Shown here piece by piece: positions 17,045 through 26,949 of a stretch of DNA of 63,618 nt. Source of the DNA: Bacteroidota bacterium (GTDB lineage: Bacteria > Bacteroidota > Bacteroidia > 2-12-FULL-35-15); contig SXIH01000016.1 of NCBI GenBank assembly GCA_005772895.1, positions 1-63,618 of the forward strand, in the 5' to 3' direction. A program made the translations under genes and the position numbers. The notes below the pieces were generated by a model. It was not told the origin of the DNA. It worked only from the letters and a program-made list of their open reading frames with translations, and did not search any database. The number at the start of each line of letters is the position of its first letter. Position 1 is the first letter of the stretch.

Positions 17045-19108
17045 TTATTTACTAATAATCTTAAATTCTGTTCTTCTGTTCATCTGTCTTCCTTCATCCG
17101 TATCGTTTGTTGCAATTGGTTGTTCTTCACCAAATCCGACAGAAGTTAATCTTCCTGCAGAAATTCCTGCTTTCACTAAATAATCCAATACAGCTTTTGC
17201 ACGGTTGTTAGAAAGTGTTTTGTTGTATTCGTCTGCTCCTTTTGAATCGGTGTGACCGGAGATTTCAATTTTCAATGTAGGAACATCGTTCAATAATTTA
17301 GTTAAACGTTCCAATTCGTTTGTTGATTCAGGACGTAAGGTTGCTTTATCAAAATCGAAGAAAATGTTCTTCAAAATAATTTTGCTTCCAACTGCAATGT
17401 TTTTCAAAGCAACATCTTTTACAACTTCTTGATAAGCTGCTGTGTTTGGAATATCGAAATTTTCTGAGTGAAATAAATAGTTGTCTTTCTTTACAGCAAT
17501 ACCGTAGTTTCTACCAGCTGGCAAGGAAACCAAATATTTTCCGGTTGCGCTATTGGAAGTAAAACTAGCAATCACCTGGTTTTTTAAGTTGTCTACAATT
17601 TCAATGGTTGCTTCCAGTGGTTGTTTTGTTAACTCATCAGTGATAACACCTTTTAAGATGGTTAACTGCGCTTCTTTAATTGCTAATACCGGAGCAATAA
17701 CTGTTTCTTTAACAGGAGCTGCCTGACTTGCTAATAAATTATCTTCGTTATTCATTACCATTGGTTTTTCTAAACCAAGGAAAGTAATTACATAAATATC
17801 TTTTTCACCATAACCATTCGCGTTGAAAGACGCATAGTATCCGTGTTTTCCACTTGCAGAAATTACAAAGAAAACGTCATCATCAGGAGTGTTTACAGGA
17901 TAACCAAGATTTGCAGGTTTGCTCCAGGTTTTTGTTTCGCTATTGTAAACAGTTTTAAAAATATCATATCCACCCATACTTGTATGTCCTTGCGAACTAA
18001 AGTATAAAGTTTTACCATCAGGATGAAGGAAAACTCCTTCTTCACCATATTGTGTATTAATAGTTGGTCCAAGGTTTACAGCTTTTCCCCATTTCCCTTT
18101 TTCATCTTTTGTAGAAATATAAATATCTCTGTCACCTAATCCGCCATCAGGTTTATCAGTCACAAAATAAACTGATTTTCCGTCAGGTGTATAACAAGCC
18201 GATGATTCGTGATAAGAAGTATTGATGTTTTTATTCATGTGATCAGGCTTACTCCATTTATCACCTTTTAATTCCGATTCATATAAATCACCATTGTTAT
18301 TTCCGATGTAAATCAGGAATTTTTGTCCGTCAGCCGATAATCCTGAATTCGCATCATGGTTATCTGTATTAATTGGGGAGCCCATGTTCACCGCTTTTGT
18401 CCATTTCCCGTTTACACGAGTCGACATATAAATATCTTCATAATATTCATTGATTTCCGGATCGATTTTTTCTCCAGTACTTCCTGTTCTTCTGGAAGTA
18501 AACAGCATCACTGATTCATCAGCAGAAATTACAGGACCATAATCAGGGAATTGAGAATTTACATCAGCACCTACGTTATCAATAAATACCCGAATAGGAT
18601 TTTTAACCATTTCTTTTCCGGTTAAACACTGACTGATGTGGACATTTACATCGCCCATTAACAATGCTAATTCCTCTCCTTTTAATGTTTGTTGGAAGGT
18701 TTGAAATTCTTTAATGGCTTTGTCCCATTCCATATTTAAATGGTATGCTTTTCCTAACAGGTAATGCACTTGCGGGTCAACAGACGGGTTTAGCTGAATT
18801 GCTTTTTCTAAAAATGGAATTGATTTTAGTTTGTAATTAGAATACAAATAACATTTACCAATTTTATAATTCAGCAATGCATTATTTGGATTAAACTTTT
18901 GTGCAGCCAAATAATATGGATCCAAAGCTTGTTTATAAAACACGGTTGCCATTGCAAAAAACTCATCTCCCTTTTCAAGATTTTTTTTCGCTTCTTTCAA
19001 TCCATCTTTATCATCCTTAAAATTTTCTTTTGTAAACTCAACATTTTGAGCAAATGCAGAAGTAGAAATAATTATTGAAAGGATAAATATTATTTTTTTA
19101 AGTATCAT
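17045..19108 (-). CDS. OmpA-family protein with TPR and beta-propeller, PorE-like
   Basis: 687 residues. A signal peptide (to about residue 20) is followed by TPR-like helices (25-145), a PD40/WD40-like propeller (about 170-430; repeats with 'LFTSRR', 'FLIYIGNN', 'VYFVTDKPDGG' and 'LYFSSQG'), a carboxypeptidase-regulatory-like domain (480-560) and a C-terminal OmpA domain ('IFFDFDKATLRPES', 'GHTDSKGADEYNKTLS', 'NRR'). This order is that of PorE (PG1058) of the type IX secretion system, which binds peptidoglycan; many paralogs share it, so assignment to T9SS is inferred. It is followed 3' by a strong terminator. Confidence 0.88.
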   Translation of the reverse strand: MILKKIIFILSIIISTSAFAQNVEFTKENFKDDKDGLKEAKKNLEKGDEFFAMATVFYKQALDPYYLAAQKFNPNNALLNYKIGKCYLYSNYKLKSIPFLEKAIQLNPSVDPQVHYLLGKAYHLNMEWDKAIKEFQTFQQTLKGEELALLMGDVNVHISQCLTGKEMVKNPIRVFIDNVGADVNSQFPDYGPVISADESVMLFTSRRTGSTGEKIDPEINEYYEDIYMSTRVNGKWTKAVNMGSPINTDNHDANSGLSADGQKFLIYIGNNNGDLYESELKGDKWSKPDHMNKNINTSYHESSACYTPDGKSVYFVTDKPDGGLGDRDIYISTKDEKGKWGKAVNLGPTINTQYGEEGVFLHPDGKTLYFSSQGHTSMGGYDIFKTVYNSETKTWSKPANLGYPVNTPDDDVFFVISASGKHGYYASFNANGYGEKDIYVITFLGLEKPMVMNNEDNLLASQAAPVKETVIAPVLAIKEAQLTILKGVITDELTKQPLEATIEIVDNLKNQVIASFTSNSATGKYLVSLPAGRNYGIAVKKDNYLFHSENFDIPNTAAYQEVVKDVALKNIAVGSKIILKNIFFDFDKATLRPESTNELERLTKLLNDVPTLKIEISGHTDSKGADEYNKTLSNNRAKAVLDYLVKAGISAGRLTSVGFGEEQPIATNDTDEGRQMNRRTEFKIISK

Positions 19109-19146
19109 CTTTTTTTCTTTTGACGTATGAATTTTTCTCTTTTTAA

Positions 19147-19172
19147 CTTGTCTATTGTCTACTGTCTATTCC
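19147..19172 (-). repeat. TAGACAR heptamer array 3' of the TPR gene
   Basis: On the minus strand three heptamers (TAGACAG, TAGACAA, TAGACAA) begin a few bases after the TAA stop of the TPR gene and run into GTTAAAAAG. It is one of six such arrays in the window, all directly after a stop codon and in the gene's orientation. Confidence 0.75.
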
Positions 19173-19173
19173 A

Positions 19174-20235
19174 TTACTTACAATCTCCTGTATAATTTCT
19201 GGCTGATTCAACACCCAACTCGGCAGCTTTTTTCCAGTCAGCACAAGCTCCGGCATTATCTCTCAACATTTCTTTTGCAATACCTCTGTTTAAGTATGCG
19301 TATCCGTAAGAAGCGTTCAATTGAATTGCTTTTGTGCAATCTTCCACACTTCCTTTGTAATCCTTTAATTTATATTTAGCATATGCACGATTGTTAAAAG
19401 CGTAAGCGTAATCCGATTTAATTTGGATAGCTTTTGAGAAATCATCAATTGCGCCTTGATAATCTCCATTATCCAGTTTAGCGCTTCCTCTATTGTTGTA
19501 AGCAACGTAATAATCTTTTTTCTGATTGATTGCTTCTGTATAATCGCTGATAGCACCTTTGAAATCACCTTGTTTACGTTTCGCAGATGCTAAATTGTTG
19601 TGAGTGAAAGCTAATTCGGAATTTGCTACTAATGCTTTGTTGTAATCTGAAATAGCACCTTTCAAATCATCCATTTGTCGCTTTGCACTTCCTCTGTCGT
19701 TATAAGCATAAGCATAATCAGGTTTAATAGTAATAGCCTTCGTAAAATCTTCGACTGCCCCTTTATAATCAGCATTCTCGAATTTTATTCCGCCTCTGTA
19801 ATAATATGCCTGAGCATAATCCACTTTTATTTCAACTGTTTTGCTATAATCGGCAGTAGCACCATCTTTATTTCCTAAAGCATATTTAGCTTGTCCGCGA
19901 CTAAAATAACTATCTGCAGTTTGATTGATGGTTAATGCTTTGTCGAAATCAGCAATAGCGGCATTGTAATCTTTTAGTTCAAACTTTGTTGTTCCTCTAT
20001 TGTAATAGGCTCTTTCAAAATCGGGTTTTAACGCAATGGCTTGATTGAAATCATTCAAAGCTCCGCTAAAATTTTTGTTGGCAAAATTTGCAATTCCACT
20101 ATTGTAGAATTTTTCTGCATCCTGAGAACCGTCATCCAATACTTTTGCCTTAACGATACTATCGTTTTGAGCAGTAGTTAAATTTTGAATGGCAATAGAG
20201 CAGAACAAGACAAGAAGTAATTTCTTCACTTTCAT
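19174..20235 (-). CDS. Secreted tetratricopeptide-repeat protein
   Basis: 353 residues: a signal peptide (to about 'LTTAQ') followed by about nine consecutive TPRs of 34 residues, each with the 'A-Y-x-N-R-G ... Y-x-G-A-[IV]-x-D-[FY]-x-K-A-I' consensus, and little else. It is probably a periplasmic scaffold. High internal identity between repeats suggests recent duplication. It lies 65 bases upstream of the OmpA/PorE-like gene on the same strand, so a shared transcript is plausible. Confidence 0.9.
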   Translation of the reverse strand: MKVKKLLLVLFCSIAIQNLTTAQNDSIVKAKVLDDGSQDAEKFYNSGIANFANKNFSGALNDFNQAIALKPDFERAYYNRGTTKFELKDYNAAIADFDKALTINQTADSYFSRGQAKYALGNKDGATADYSKTVEIKVDYAQAYYYRGGIKFENADYKGAVEDFTKAITIKPDYAYAYNDRGSAKRQMDDLKGAISDYNKALVANSELAFTHNNLASAKRKQGDFKGAISDYTEAINQKKDYYVAYNNRGSAKLDNGDYQGAIDDFSKAIQIKSDYAYAFNNRAYAKYKLKDYKGSVEDCTKAIQLNASYGYAYLNRGIAKEMLRDNAGACADWKKAAELGVESARNYTGDCK

Positions 20236-20452
20236 AGTTTTATCGTTTTAGATAGGGATAAATATAGTAAGAATTTTCAATAGTATAAAAGACTGATATT
20301 TTTTCAAAAATCGGACCAAAGTAGCTTATGAAATTTGTTGAATTGTTTGCAAAGTCCTCATATATAGTAATATATGCAAATGCTTTTATTGATTTAATAC
20401 CATTTGTCACTTTCTTTATTTTATAATTGTATTATTTTAATATCATTGTAGT

Positions 20453-22285
20453 ATGAAAAAAATATTTTTTAGCTCCTTTATTCTCTCTGTTTTATTTTCT
20501 GCTTGTAATTCTTCTTCTGAAAGTAAATCAGGTGAAAAAATTTCTGCAGAGCAAATTGCCGAAGAAAGTAAAAAGGCAAATCAGTTTTTTGACCGGGTTT
20601 TTGATGCCAAAATTGATAGGGATCCTATGCAGCAATCTGTATACGGAATTAAAAAAGATTATGGTAAATGGCAGGATATAAGTGAAGCGAGTATTCAAAA
20701 AGAAGTGGAGATTACAAAAGCTAACTTGGATTCACTTCATAAAAATTTCAAAGTTGAATCTTTGGATGAGCAAACTAAAATAAGCTATCGTTTGTTTGAA
20801 AAAGCATGTGAAGATGCTATTGAAAACTATAAATGGCATTTATTTGATTATCCTATGAATCAAATGGGTGGCTTACATACGGATGTTCCTACTTTTTTAA
20901 TAAATGTACATGCTATTGAAAATGTAAGTGATGCAGAAGCGTATGTTTCCCGATTAAACGGAATGAGCAATTTATTTGAACAGCTAATTGAAAATTTAAA
21001 ATTACGTGAATCAAAAAATATTATTCCTCCAAAATTTGTTTTTCCTTATGTGCTGAATGATTGTAAAAATATGACAAGCGGACAACCATTTGATAAATCT
21101 AATAATGCAAATCCTTTATTAGAAGATTTTATGAAAAAAGTAAACGCATTGAAAGATTGTAAAGGAGAAGAAAAACAATCGTTGATTGTAAAAGCAACCG
21201 AAGCGTTGAAGACATCAGTAAAACCTGCATATGATAAACTTGCTGCTTATTGGACAGAATTAGAAAAAAAATCAACAACAGAAGATGGAATATGGAAAGT
21301 GCAGGATGGAAATGCTTATTACGATTTTGCTTTAAAACAAACTACTACTACAAGTTTAACAGCAGACGAAATTCATGAAATAGGTTTAAAAGAAGTTGCC
21401 CGTATTCATGATGAAATGAGAGTAATTATGAAAAAAGTAAATTTCAAAAGTGATAACCTTCAGGAGTTTTTTGATTTTATGCGGGAAGACAAACAGTTTT
21501 ATTATGCCAATGATGAAGCAGGAAAAGAAGCATATAGAGTGAAAGCTGTGAAGATTATTGATGATATGAAAAAGGAGTTGGGTAAATTATTTTTAACGAA
21601 ACCTAAAGCCGATATAGTTGTAAAGCCTGTTGAAGCATTTCGTGAAAAGTCAGCTGGTGGAGCTTTCTATGAAGATCCTGCAATTGACGGTTCCCGTCCG
21701 GGAAGATATTATATCAATTTGTACAACATGGCTGATCAAGCTATTTATCAAATGGAGGCATTGGCTTATCATGAAGGAATACCAGGTCACCACATGCAAA
21801 TTGCCATTGCTCAGGAATTAAAAGGAATTCCTAAATTCAGAATGCATGGCGGAAACACAGCTTATATTGAAGGTTGGGCGTTGTATTCGGAATTGGTGCC
21901 AAAAGAAATTGGTTTTTATCAAGACCCGTATTCTGATTTTGGAAGATTGGCAATGGAATTATTCAGAGCAGCAAGATTAGTAGTTGATACGGGAATTCAC
22001 CGAAAAAAATGGTCGAGAGAAAAAGCTTTGGCATACTTTAAAGAAAATACTCCGAATCCGGAAGGTGATAATAAAAAAGAGATAGAACGCTATATTGTAT
22101 GGCCTTCTCAGGCAACCGGCTACAAAATAGGAATGATCAAAATTATTGAGCTCAGAGAAAATGCAAAGAAAAAATTAGGAGATAAGTTTGATATTCGCGA
22201 ATTTCACGATGTTATTTTAACTTCTGGTCCCGTTCCAATGGATATTTTGGAAGAAATGGTAGAAAGTTGGGTGGCGAAAAAGTAG
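20453..22285 (+). CDS. DUF885 lipoprotein, predicted metallopeptidase
   Basis: 610 residues with a lipoprotein signal (lipobox FSAC, about C18). The DUF885 domain has the zinc-type motif 'HEGIPGHH', followed by 'YIEGWALY' with the additional acidic ligand. DUF885 proteins are thought to be thermolysin-like carboxypeptidases, mostly uncharacterised. The gene ends AAA AAG TAG, and the TAG is the first triplet of a TAGACAR repeat array. Confidence 0.88.
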   Translation: MKKIFFSSFILSVLFSACNSSSESKSGEKISAEQIAEESKKANQFFDRVFDAKIDRDPMQQSVYGIKKDYGKWQDISEASIQKEVEITKANLDSLHKNFKVESLDEQTKISYRLFEKACEDAIENYKWHLFDYPMNQMGGLHTDVPTFLINVHAIENVSDAEAYVSRLNGMSNLFEQLIENLKLRESKNIIPPKFVFPYVLNDCKNMTSGQPFDKSNNANPLLEDFMKKVNALKDCKGEEKQSLIVKATEALKTSVKPAYDKLAAYWTELEKKSTTEDGIWKVQDGNAYYDFALKQTTTTSLTADEIHEIGLKEVARIHDEMRVIMKKVNFKSDNLQEFFDFMREDKQFYYANDEAGKEAYRVKAVKIIDDMKKELGKLFLTKPKADIVVKPVEAFREKSAGGAFYEDPAIDGSRPGRYYINLYNMADQAIYQMEALAYHEGIPGHHMQIAIAQELKGIPKFRMHGGNTAYIEGWALYSELVPKEIGFYQDPYSDFGRLAMELFRAARLVVDTGIHRKKWSREKALAYFKENTPNPEGDNKKEIERYIVWPSQATGYKIGMIKIIELRENAKKKLGDKFDIREFHDVILTSGPVPMDILEEMVESWVAKK

Positions 22286-22320
22286 ACAAATAAAAAAGTC
22301 GACAGTAGACAAGTTAAAAG
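22282..22320 (+). repeat. TAGACAR array supplying the DUF885 stop codon
   Basis: It begins at the last sense base of the gene: GTAGACAAA, an A-rich spacer, TCGACAG, TAGACAA, GTTAAAAG. The TAG of the first unit is the stop codon. It is directly followed by two palindromic repeats. Confidence 0.75.
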
Positions 22321-22332
22321 AGAAAAAAGTCA

Positions 22333-22352
22333 ATCCCGATAGCTATCGGGAT
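22333..22352. repeat. ATCCCGATAGCTATCGGGAT palindrome
   Basis: A perfect 20-base palindrome that contains the 18-base palindrome seen at 15718-15735. It lies between the DUF885 and M42 genes. Confidence 0.6.
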
Positions 22353-22397
22353 CAAAAGAAATAAAAAGAAAACAATACACACAGTTTCACTAATGAA

Positions 22398-22415
22398 CCT
22401 GCCTGCTGTAGGCAG
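22398..22415. repeat. CCTGCC...GGCAG palindromic repeat
   Basis: A variant of the repeats at 15175-15194 and 31046-31065. It interrupts a simple array of words around it (CACTAATGAAC before; AACTAGTGAACAAATGAAC after), which runs up to the M42 start codon. Confidence 0.55.
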
Positions 22416-22448
22416 ACCAATAAACTAGTGAACAAATGAACTAACACA

Positions 22449-23567
22449 ATGGCAAAAAAAAGTACTCCGAAAACAAAAGCATCTAAATCAATATTGAATG
22501 CAAAATCGCTTGATTTTTTAAAAGCGTATTTAAACAATGCTTCTCCAACAGGATTTGAGAGCGAAGGACAAAAACTTTGGTTGGATTATATCAAACCTTA
22601 TACTGATGATTATTTTACTGATAATTATGGAACTGCTGTAGCGGTAATCAATCCAAAGGCTACTTACAAAGTGGTTATTGAAGCACATGCTGATGAAATT
22701 TCCTGGTTTGTACACTATATTACTACTGATGGATTTATTTATTTAAGAAGAAATGGAGGAAGCGATCACATGATTGCTCCATCTAAACGTGTAAATATTC
22801 ATACTTCTAAAGGAATTATTAAAGCTGTTTTTGGATGGCCGGCAATACATGTCCGTGATGCAGCCCGAGAAGAGCCGCCTTCATTAAAAAATATTTTTCT
22901 GGATTGTGGATGTTCAACAAAAAAAGAAGTAGAGGCATTGGGTGTTCACGTAGGTTGTGTAGTTACTTATGAAGACGAATTCATGACATTGAATAATACA
23001 TATTATGTAGGAAGAGCATTGGACAATAGAGTAGGTGGATTTATGATTGCTGAAGTGGCTCGTTTATTAAAAGAAAGTAAAACCAAATTGCCTTTCGGAT
23101 TGTATTTTACAAATTCGGTTCAAGAGGAAGTTGGTTTACGTGGAGCAGAAATGATAACACAAACAATTAAACCAAACGTTGCTATCATTACAGATGTTTG
23201 TCACGATACCCAATCGCCTATGATGAGCAAAGTCACTAGCGGTGATTTGGCTTGTGGTAAAGGTCCGGTTTTAACTTACGGTCCGGCTGTTCAAAATAAT
23301 TTACTGAAATTAATAATTGATGCTGCTACTAAAAAGAAAATTCCGTTCCAGCGTGCTGCAGCTTCAAGAGCAACCGGTACAGATACCGATGCATTTGCAT
23401 ATTCGGTTGGTGGGGTTCCTTCTGCTTTGATTTCTTTGCCACTTCGTTATATGCATACTACTGTTGAGAGTGTTCACAAAGAAGATGTAGAGAATGTGAT
23501 AAAGTTGATTTACGAATCATTAAAATCAATTAAAAACAACCATGATTTTAAATACAATAAAAAATAA
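22449..23567 (+). CDS. M42 family metallopeptidase (glutamyl aminopeptidase-like)
   Basis: 372 residues, cytoplasmic. The M42/TET di-metal site residues are present: 'AHADEI', 'GRALDNRVGG' with the bridging Asp, 'QEEVGLRGA' with catalytic Glu, 'DVCHD', and the C-terminal 'RYMHTTVESVH'. It is expected to form tetrahedral dodecamers that trim peptides from the N-terminus. The N-terminus is Lys/Thr-rich. A terminator follows at 23574. Confidence 0.92.
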   Translation: MAKKSTPKTKASKSILNAKSLDFLKAYLNNASPTGFESEGQKLWLDYIKPYTDDYFTDNYGTAVAVINPKATYKVVIEAHADEISWFVHYITTDGFIYLRRNGGSDHMIAPSKRVNIHTSKGIIKAVFGWPAIHVRDAAREEPPSLKNIFLDCGCSTKKEVEALGVHVGCVVTYEDEFMTLNNTYYVGRALDNRVGGFMIAEVARLLKESKTKLPFGLYFTNSVQEEVGLRGAEMITQTIKPNVAIITDVCHDTQSPMMSKVTSGDLACGKGPVLTYGPAVQNNLLKLIIDAATKKKIPFQRAAASRATGTDTDAFAYSVGGVPSALISLPLRYMHTTVESVHKEDVENVIKLIYESLKSIKNNHDFKYNKK

Positions 23568-23573
23568 TCATTG

Positions 23574-23598
23574 AAGGGCTTAGGCCCTTTTTTATTTT
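23574..23598 (+). terminator. Terminator after the M42 peptidase gene
   Basis: AAGGGC (23574-23579) pairs with GCCCTT (23584-23589) and is followed by a T-rich run. Confidence 0.75.
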
Positions 23599-23657
23599 CT
23601 GATTAATTGGAACTTTATCCGATACTCTTCGTAAAACGAACTTGAAAATTGGCATTA

Positions 23658-24521
23658 ATGAATAGCAAAACTCTCTTAAATACATCACTGCTTTCCTTTG
23701 TATTGCTTGTTGCCGCTTGCAGCAATGATACAACTACAACAAAAGATGCTACTTTCAATTCTTCCGATTCACTAACTTCAGAAGAAAATAAGTCTGCTAC
23801 AGTAGCCCCGGGAAAATATGATATGGTAATAAGCGATATTCCTTTCCCTTTCGAAATTCTTGATAATTTATATGCTAAAAAAGTTCCTTTTAGTCAAAAG
23901 GCAATGAATGAAGTTGCCAGCGTTACAAAATATAATTTGTACAATTCTAAAGCAATGAATTTGGGAATTTATGGTGCCGACTTAGCTTATTCTGTTACAT
24001 ATGAAGAGTTTCAGCAAATGGGAGCTTACATAAAAGCTACTAAAAGGTTGGCTGAAGAGCTAAACATTCCTTTGGCATTTGACCAGACTACAATGGATAA
24101 GTATTCAAAGTATAAGGACAATAAAGATTCACTTACTCGAATTGTTTACGATTCCTATAATCAAGTTGACAAATCTTTAAAAGGTGACGACAGAGTTGGA
24201 ATGGCAGCATTGGTAGTAGCCGGAAGTTGGTTGGAAGGATTGTACCTTTCAACAAAAACATTTATTGATACACCAAAAAATTCCGAAAACAGTTCTTTGT
24301 ATAAAGTCATTTCAGAACAAAAACAAAGTTTATTGATTGTAGTAAAATTGTTAGACGAGTATAAGAGAGATGCTTTTGTTTCTGAAATTATGACTGAATT
24401 AAAAGGCATTGCTTCGGAGTACAATACAATAAGTAATGATATTGCTATGAATGAAAAACAATTAATTGCCATTCATTCAAAAGTTCATGCATTGCGCTCA
24501 AAAATTATAGAAGGGAGATAA
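23658..24521 (+). CDS. Lipoprotein of unknown function (paralog of the one at 48 kb)
   Basis: 287 residues with a lipoprotein signal (lipobox VAAC). The body is helical, with 'MNLGIYGADLAYSVTYEE', 'KRLAEELNIPLAFD', 'DRVGMAALVVAGSWLEGLYLSTK' and 'SEQKQSLLIVVKLL'. The lipoprotein at 48173-49069 shares these blocks (NLGIYGADLGY, LADELGV, VLAGGWLESLHFAT), so the two are paralogs. I do not know a function. I chose the ATG at 23658 because the TTG nine bases upstream only lengthens the signal. Confidence 0.75.
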   Translation: MNSKTLLNTSLLSFVLLVAACSNDTTTTKDATFNSSDSLTSEENKSATVAPGKYDMVISDIPFPFEILDNLYAKKVPFSQKAMNEVASVTKYNLYNSKAMNLGIYGADLAYSVTYEEFQQMGAYIKATKRLAEELNIPLAFDQTTMDKYSKYKDNKDSLTRIVYDSYNQVDKSLKGDDRVGMAALVVAGSWLEGLYLSTKTFIDTPKNSENSSLYKVISEQKQSLLIVVKLLDEYKRDAFVSEIMTELKGIASEYNTISNDIAMNEKQLIAIHSKVHALRSKIIEGR

Positions 24522-25316
24522 TTATTTTTTTTCCTTCAGAAATTCTCCCAGCATTTCCAGTTTGTCTGTATTAATTAAATCAACTCCGCAGTTTAATAAT
24601 TCTGTCCACACTTTTTTATTTTCAGGTGAAGCCCACAATCTCACTTTTTTTCCTTGCAGATGTGCTTGATTTACCAAAGCTATTAGTTTTTCTTTTTCTT
24701 GTTTGGGTATTTCCCCTTTTCCTTTCCAGGTTAAGACATTCGAATATTTTGTACTTGCCATCAAGCAAATAGTATTATCAAAAGGCTTCTCTAATCCTAA
24801 TAAACTTTGATCAATAAATGCAAATCTTGAATTTTCTTTTTGTAAAGCGTCATAAGGTTTGTTTCCTGTTAAAATAATAGTGACAGCATTTGTAATTGTT
24901 TTTCCATTTTCATATTTGCTCAAAATAGAAGAATAAGGAAGGAGAAAAGTTTTTAAATTTTCATATGTTTTTTCAGCATCCGATTTAAAATCGATCAGAA
25001 GTATCAACGACTCATTACAATTGGAGTATACTTTTCCATTGTTTTTCAAACAGCTGTCCAATAAAGGTTTTAAATATAAATACTCTAAGGTTCTTTTCTT
25101 TTTGAAGAATGGACGCGTATGAGAAACAATTAATTTACTATTTATCAAAAAAATATCTGCTTCAATACTAGCAAATTTATTTTGCAAAGCATCTGATAAT
25201 GGATGCTTGTGCTTGTAGTCATTATGAGCATGAGCATTTTTTAATATGCATTCCTGTGCGAAATTCAATTGTGAGTGAATAAAAAATAAAGCACAAGAAA
25301 AAATTCTCAATAACAT
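24522..25316 (-). CDS. GDPD/PI-PLC-like phosphodiesterase family protein
   Basis: 264 residues, secreted. The N-terminal motif 'NAHAHNDYKH' is followed by 'SIEADIFLINSKLIVSHT', the Glu/Asp metal-site pattern of the TIM-barrel glycerophosphodiester phosphodiesterase superfamily. 'LILLIDFKSD' and 'KKVRLWASPENKKVW' fit later barrel strands. It matches the Bacteroidota branch annotated as PI-PLC/GDPD-like; the substrate is unknown. It converges with the upstream lipoprotein gene, with no intergenic space. Confidence 0.78.
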   Translation of the reverse strand: MLLRIFSCALFFIHSQLNFAQECILKNAHAHNDYKHKHPLSDALQNKFASIEADIFLINSKLIVSHTRPFFKKKRTLEYLYLKPLLDSCLKNNGKVYSNCNESLILLIDFKSDAEKTYENLKTFLLPYSSILSKYENGKTITNAVTIILTGNKPYDALQKENSRFAFIDQSLLGLEKPFDNTICLMASTKYSNVLTWKGKGEIPKQEKEKLIALVNQAHLQGKKVRLWASPENKKVWTELLNCGVDLINTDKLEMLGEFLKEKK

Positions 25317-25413
25317 AAAGGGATTTCTTTTGGCATGAATTACTTCATAAAAATGATGAAATTTTGTTTTAAATTGCTATTTTAGTGAAAATTTATTCAA
25401 ATTATCTCATAGA

Positions 25414-26949
25414 ATGGCAATCATAGGTTCGGTAATAAAGCGATCGTTTGAAATAAGAGAAAGGTTACCTAAAATTCGTAAGAAAGACGGGTATAAACAG
25501 CAAACGAAAGTCCTAAAAAAGTTGCTCACTAAAGCTGAGTTCACAGCATTTGGAGAGCATTATAATTTTTCCAAAATATTGGGTGAAGATGATGTGATTA
25601 CTGCTTTCCAAAGAACTGTAAAAACACATGATTATAATTCCATGTTCAAAAATTGGTGGCACCGTACCCGGGATGGTGAACCAAATGTTTGCTGGCCAAA
25701 CAAAATAAAATATTTCGCGCTCAGCTCCGGTACATCCGAATCGTCCAGTAAATATATTCCTGTTACAACTGACATGCTCAAAGTGATTCAGAAAGTGAGT
25801 TTGCGACAAATGATCTCTCAAGTTCATTTAGGTTTGCCGAAAGAACATTTTGAAAGAGGAGTTTTGATGGTTGGAGGAAGCACCGATTTGAAATACAATG
25901 GAATTTATTATGAAGGAGATTTGAGTGGAATCACCACCAGCACTATTCCGTTTTATGTTCAGGGATATAATAAGCCAGGTAAGCGGATTGCCCGTGAAAG
26001 AAGCTGGGAATCGAAATTAGAAGAGATTGCAAAAAATGCGAAAAACTGGGACATTGGAATTATTTGTGGAGTTCCTGCTTGGATTCAGATTTTATTTGAA
26101 AAAATAATTGCTGATTATAATGTAGAAACAATACATGATATCTGGCCTAATCTTAATGTCTATATCCATGGAGGTGTTTCTTTTGCTCCGTATAAAAAAG
26201 GATTTGAGAAATTATTGGCTCGTCCGATTTTTTACATGGATACTTATTTGGCCTCTGAAGGATACGTAGCTTTTCAAACTCGCCAGGAATCTGAGTCTAT
26301 GAAAATGATGCTGGACAATGGTTTGTTTTATGAATTTGTTCCGTTTAATGAAAAGAATTTTGATGAAGACAGTAATATTGTAGAAAATCCGGAGACGCTT
26401 CACATTGATCAGGTGAAGGAAGGAGTGGAGTACGCACTATTAATTACTACATGTTCGGGTGCATGGCGTTATTTGATTGGTGATGTAGTTAAATTCACAT
26501 CTTTGGAAAGAGATGAAATTATTATTACAGGAAGAACAAAACATTTTTTGAGTTTATGCGGAGAACATTTGTCGCAGGATAATATGAATAGAGCAATTGA
26601 ACTTGTTTCGGCCCAATTGAATATTGATATAAAAGAATTTACAGTTGCAGGAATTAGCTACGATACTATGTTTGCACATCACTGGTTTATTGGAACAGAC
26701 GATAAAGTAGATGTGAAAGAACTACGCAATAAAATTGACGAAACATTAAAAGAATTAAATGACGATTACAAAGTGGAACGTATTGCAGCATTAAAAGATG
26801 TAATAGTGGATGTTTTTCCTAGCAGCGTATTTTATGATTACATGAAAACAAAAGGAAAATTAGGTTCATCAAATAAGTTTCCACGTGTTTTAAAAAATAA
26901 TCAGCAGATGGATTGGGAGTCCTATTTAAAAATTAAAAATAAAGAATGA
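25414..26949 (+). CDS. GH3 family acyl-adenylate-forming protein
   Basis: 511 residues of the GH3 (auxin-responsive promoter) family. The ATP-binding motif 'LSSGTSESSSKYIPVT' is present, as are 'YLASEGYVAF', 'WRYLIGDVVKF' and 'GRTKHFLSLCGEHLS'. Bacterial GH3 homologs are common in Bacteroidota; plant members conjugate amino acids to acyl acids, but the bacterial substrate is not established. The gene shares ATGA with the downstream LysE-type exporter (4-base overlap), so an exported conjugate is a reasonable guess only. Confidence 0.88.
   Translation: MAIIGSVIKRSFEIRERLPKIRKKDGYKQQTKVLKKLLTKAEFTAFGEHYNFSKILGEDDVITAFQRTVKTHDYNSMFKNWWHRTRDGEPNVCWPNKIKYFALSSGTSESSSKYIPVTTDMLKVIQKVSLRQMISQVHLGLPKEHFERGVLMVGGSTDLKYNGIYYEGDLSGITTSTIPFYVQGYNKPGKRIARERSWESKLEEIAKNAKNWDIGIICGVPAWIQILFEKIIADYNVETIHDIWPNLNVYIHGGVSFAPYKKGFEKLLARPIFYMDTYLASEGYVAFQTRQESESMKMMLDNGLFYEFVPFNEKNFDEDSNIVENPETLHIDQVKEGVEYALLITTCSGAWRYLIGDVVKFTSLERDEIIITGRTKHFLSLCGEHLSQDNMNRAIELVSAQLNIDIKEFTVAGISYDTMFAHHWFIGTDDKVDVKELRNKIDETLKELNDDYKVERIAALKDVIVDVFPSSVFYDYMKTKGKLGSSNKFPRVLKNNQQMDWESYLKIKNKE

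Noticed and set aside
19174-20235. Tandem repeats in the TPR gene as a possible CRISPR or minisatellite
   Set aside because: The period is 102 bases (34 codons) and the translation gives regular TPRs, so this is protein repeat structure.
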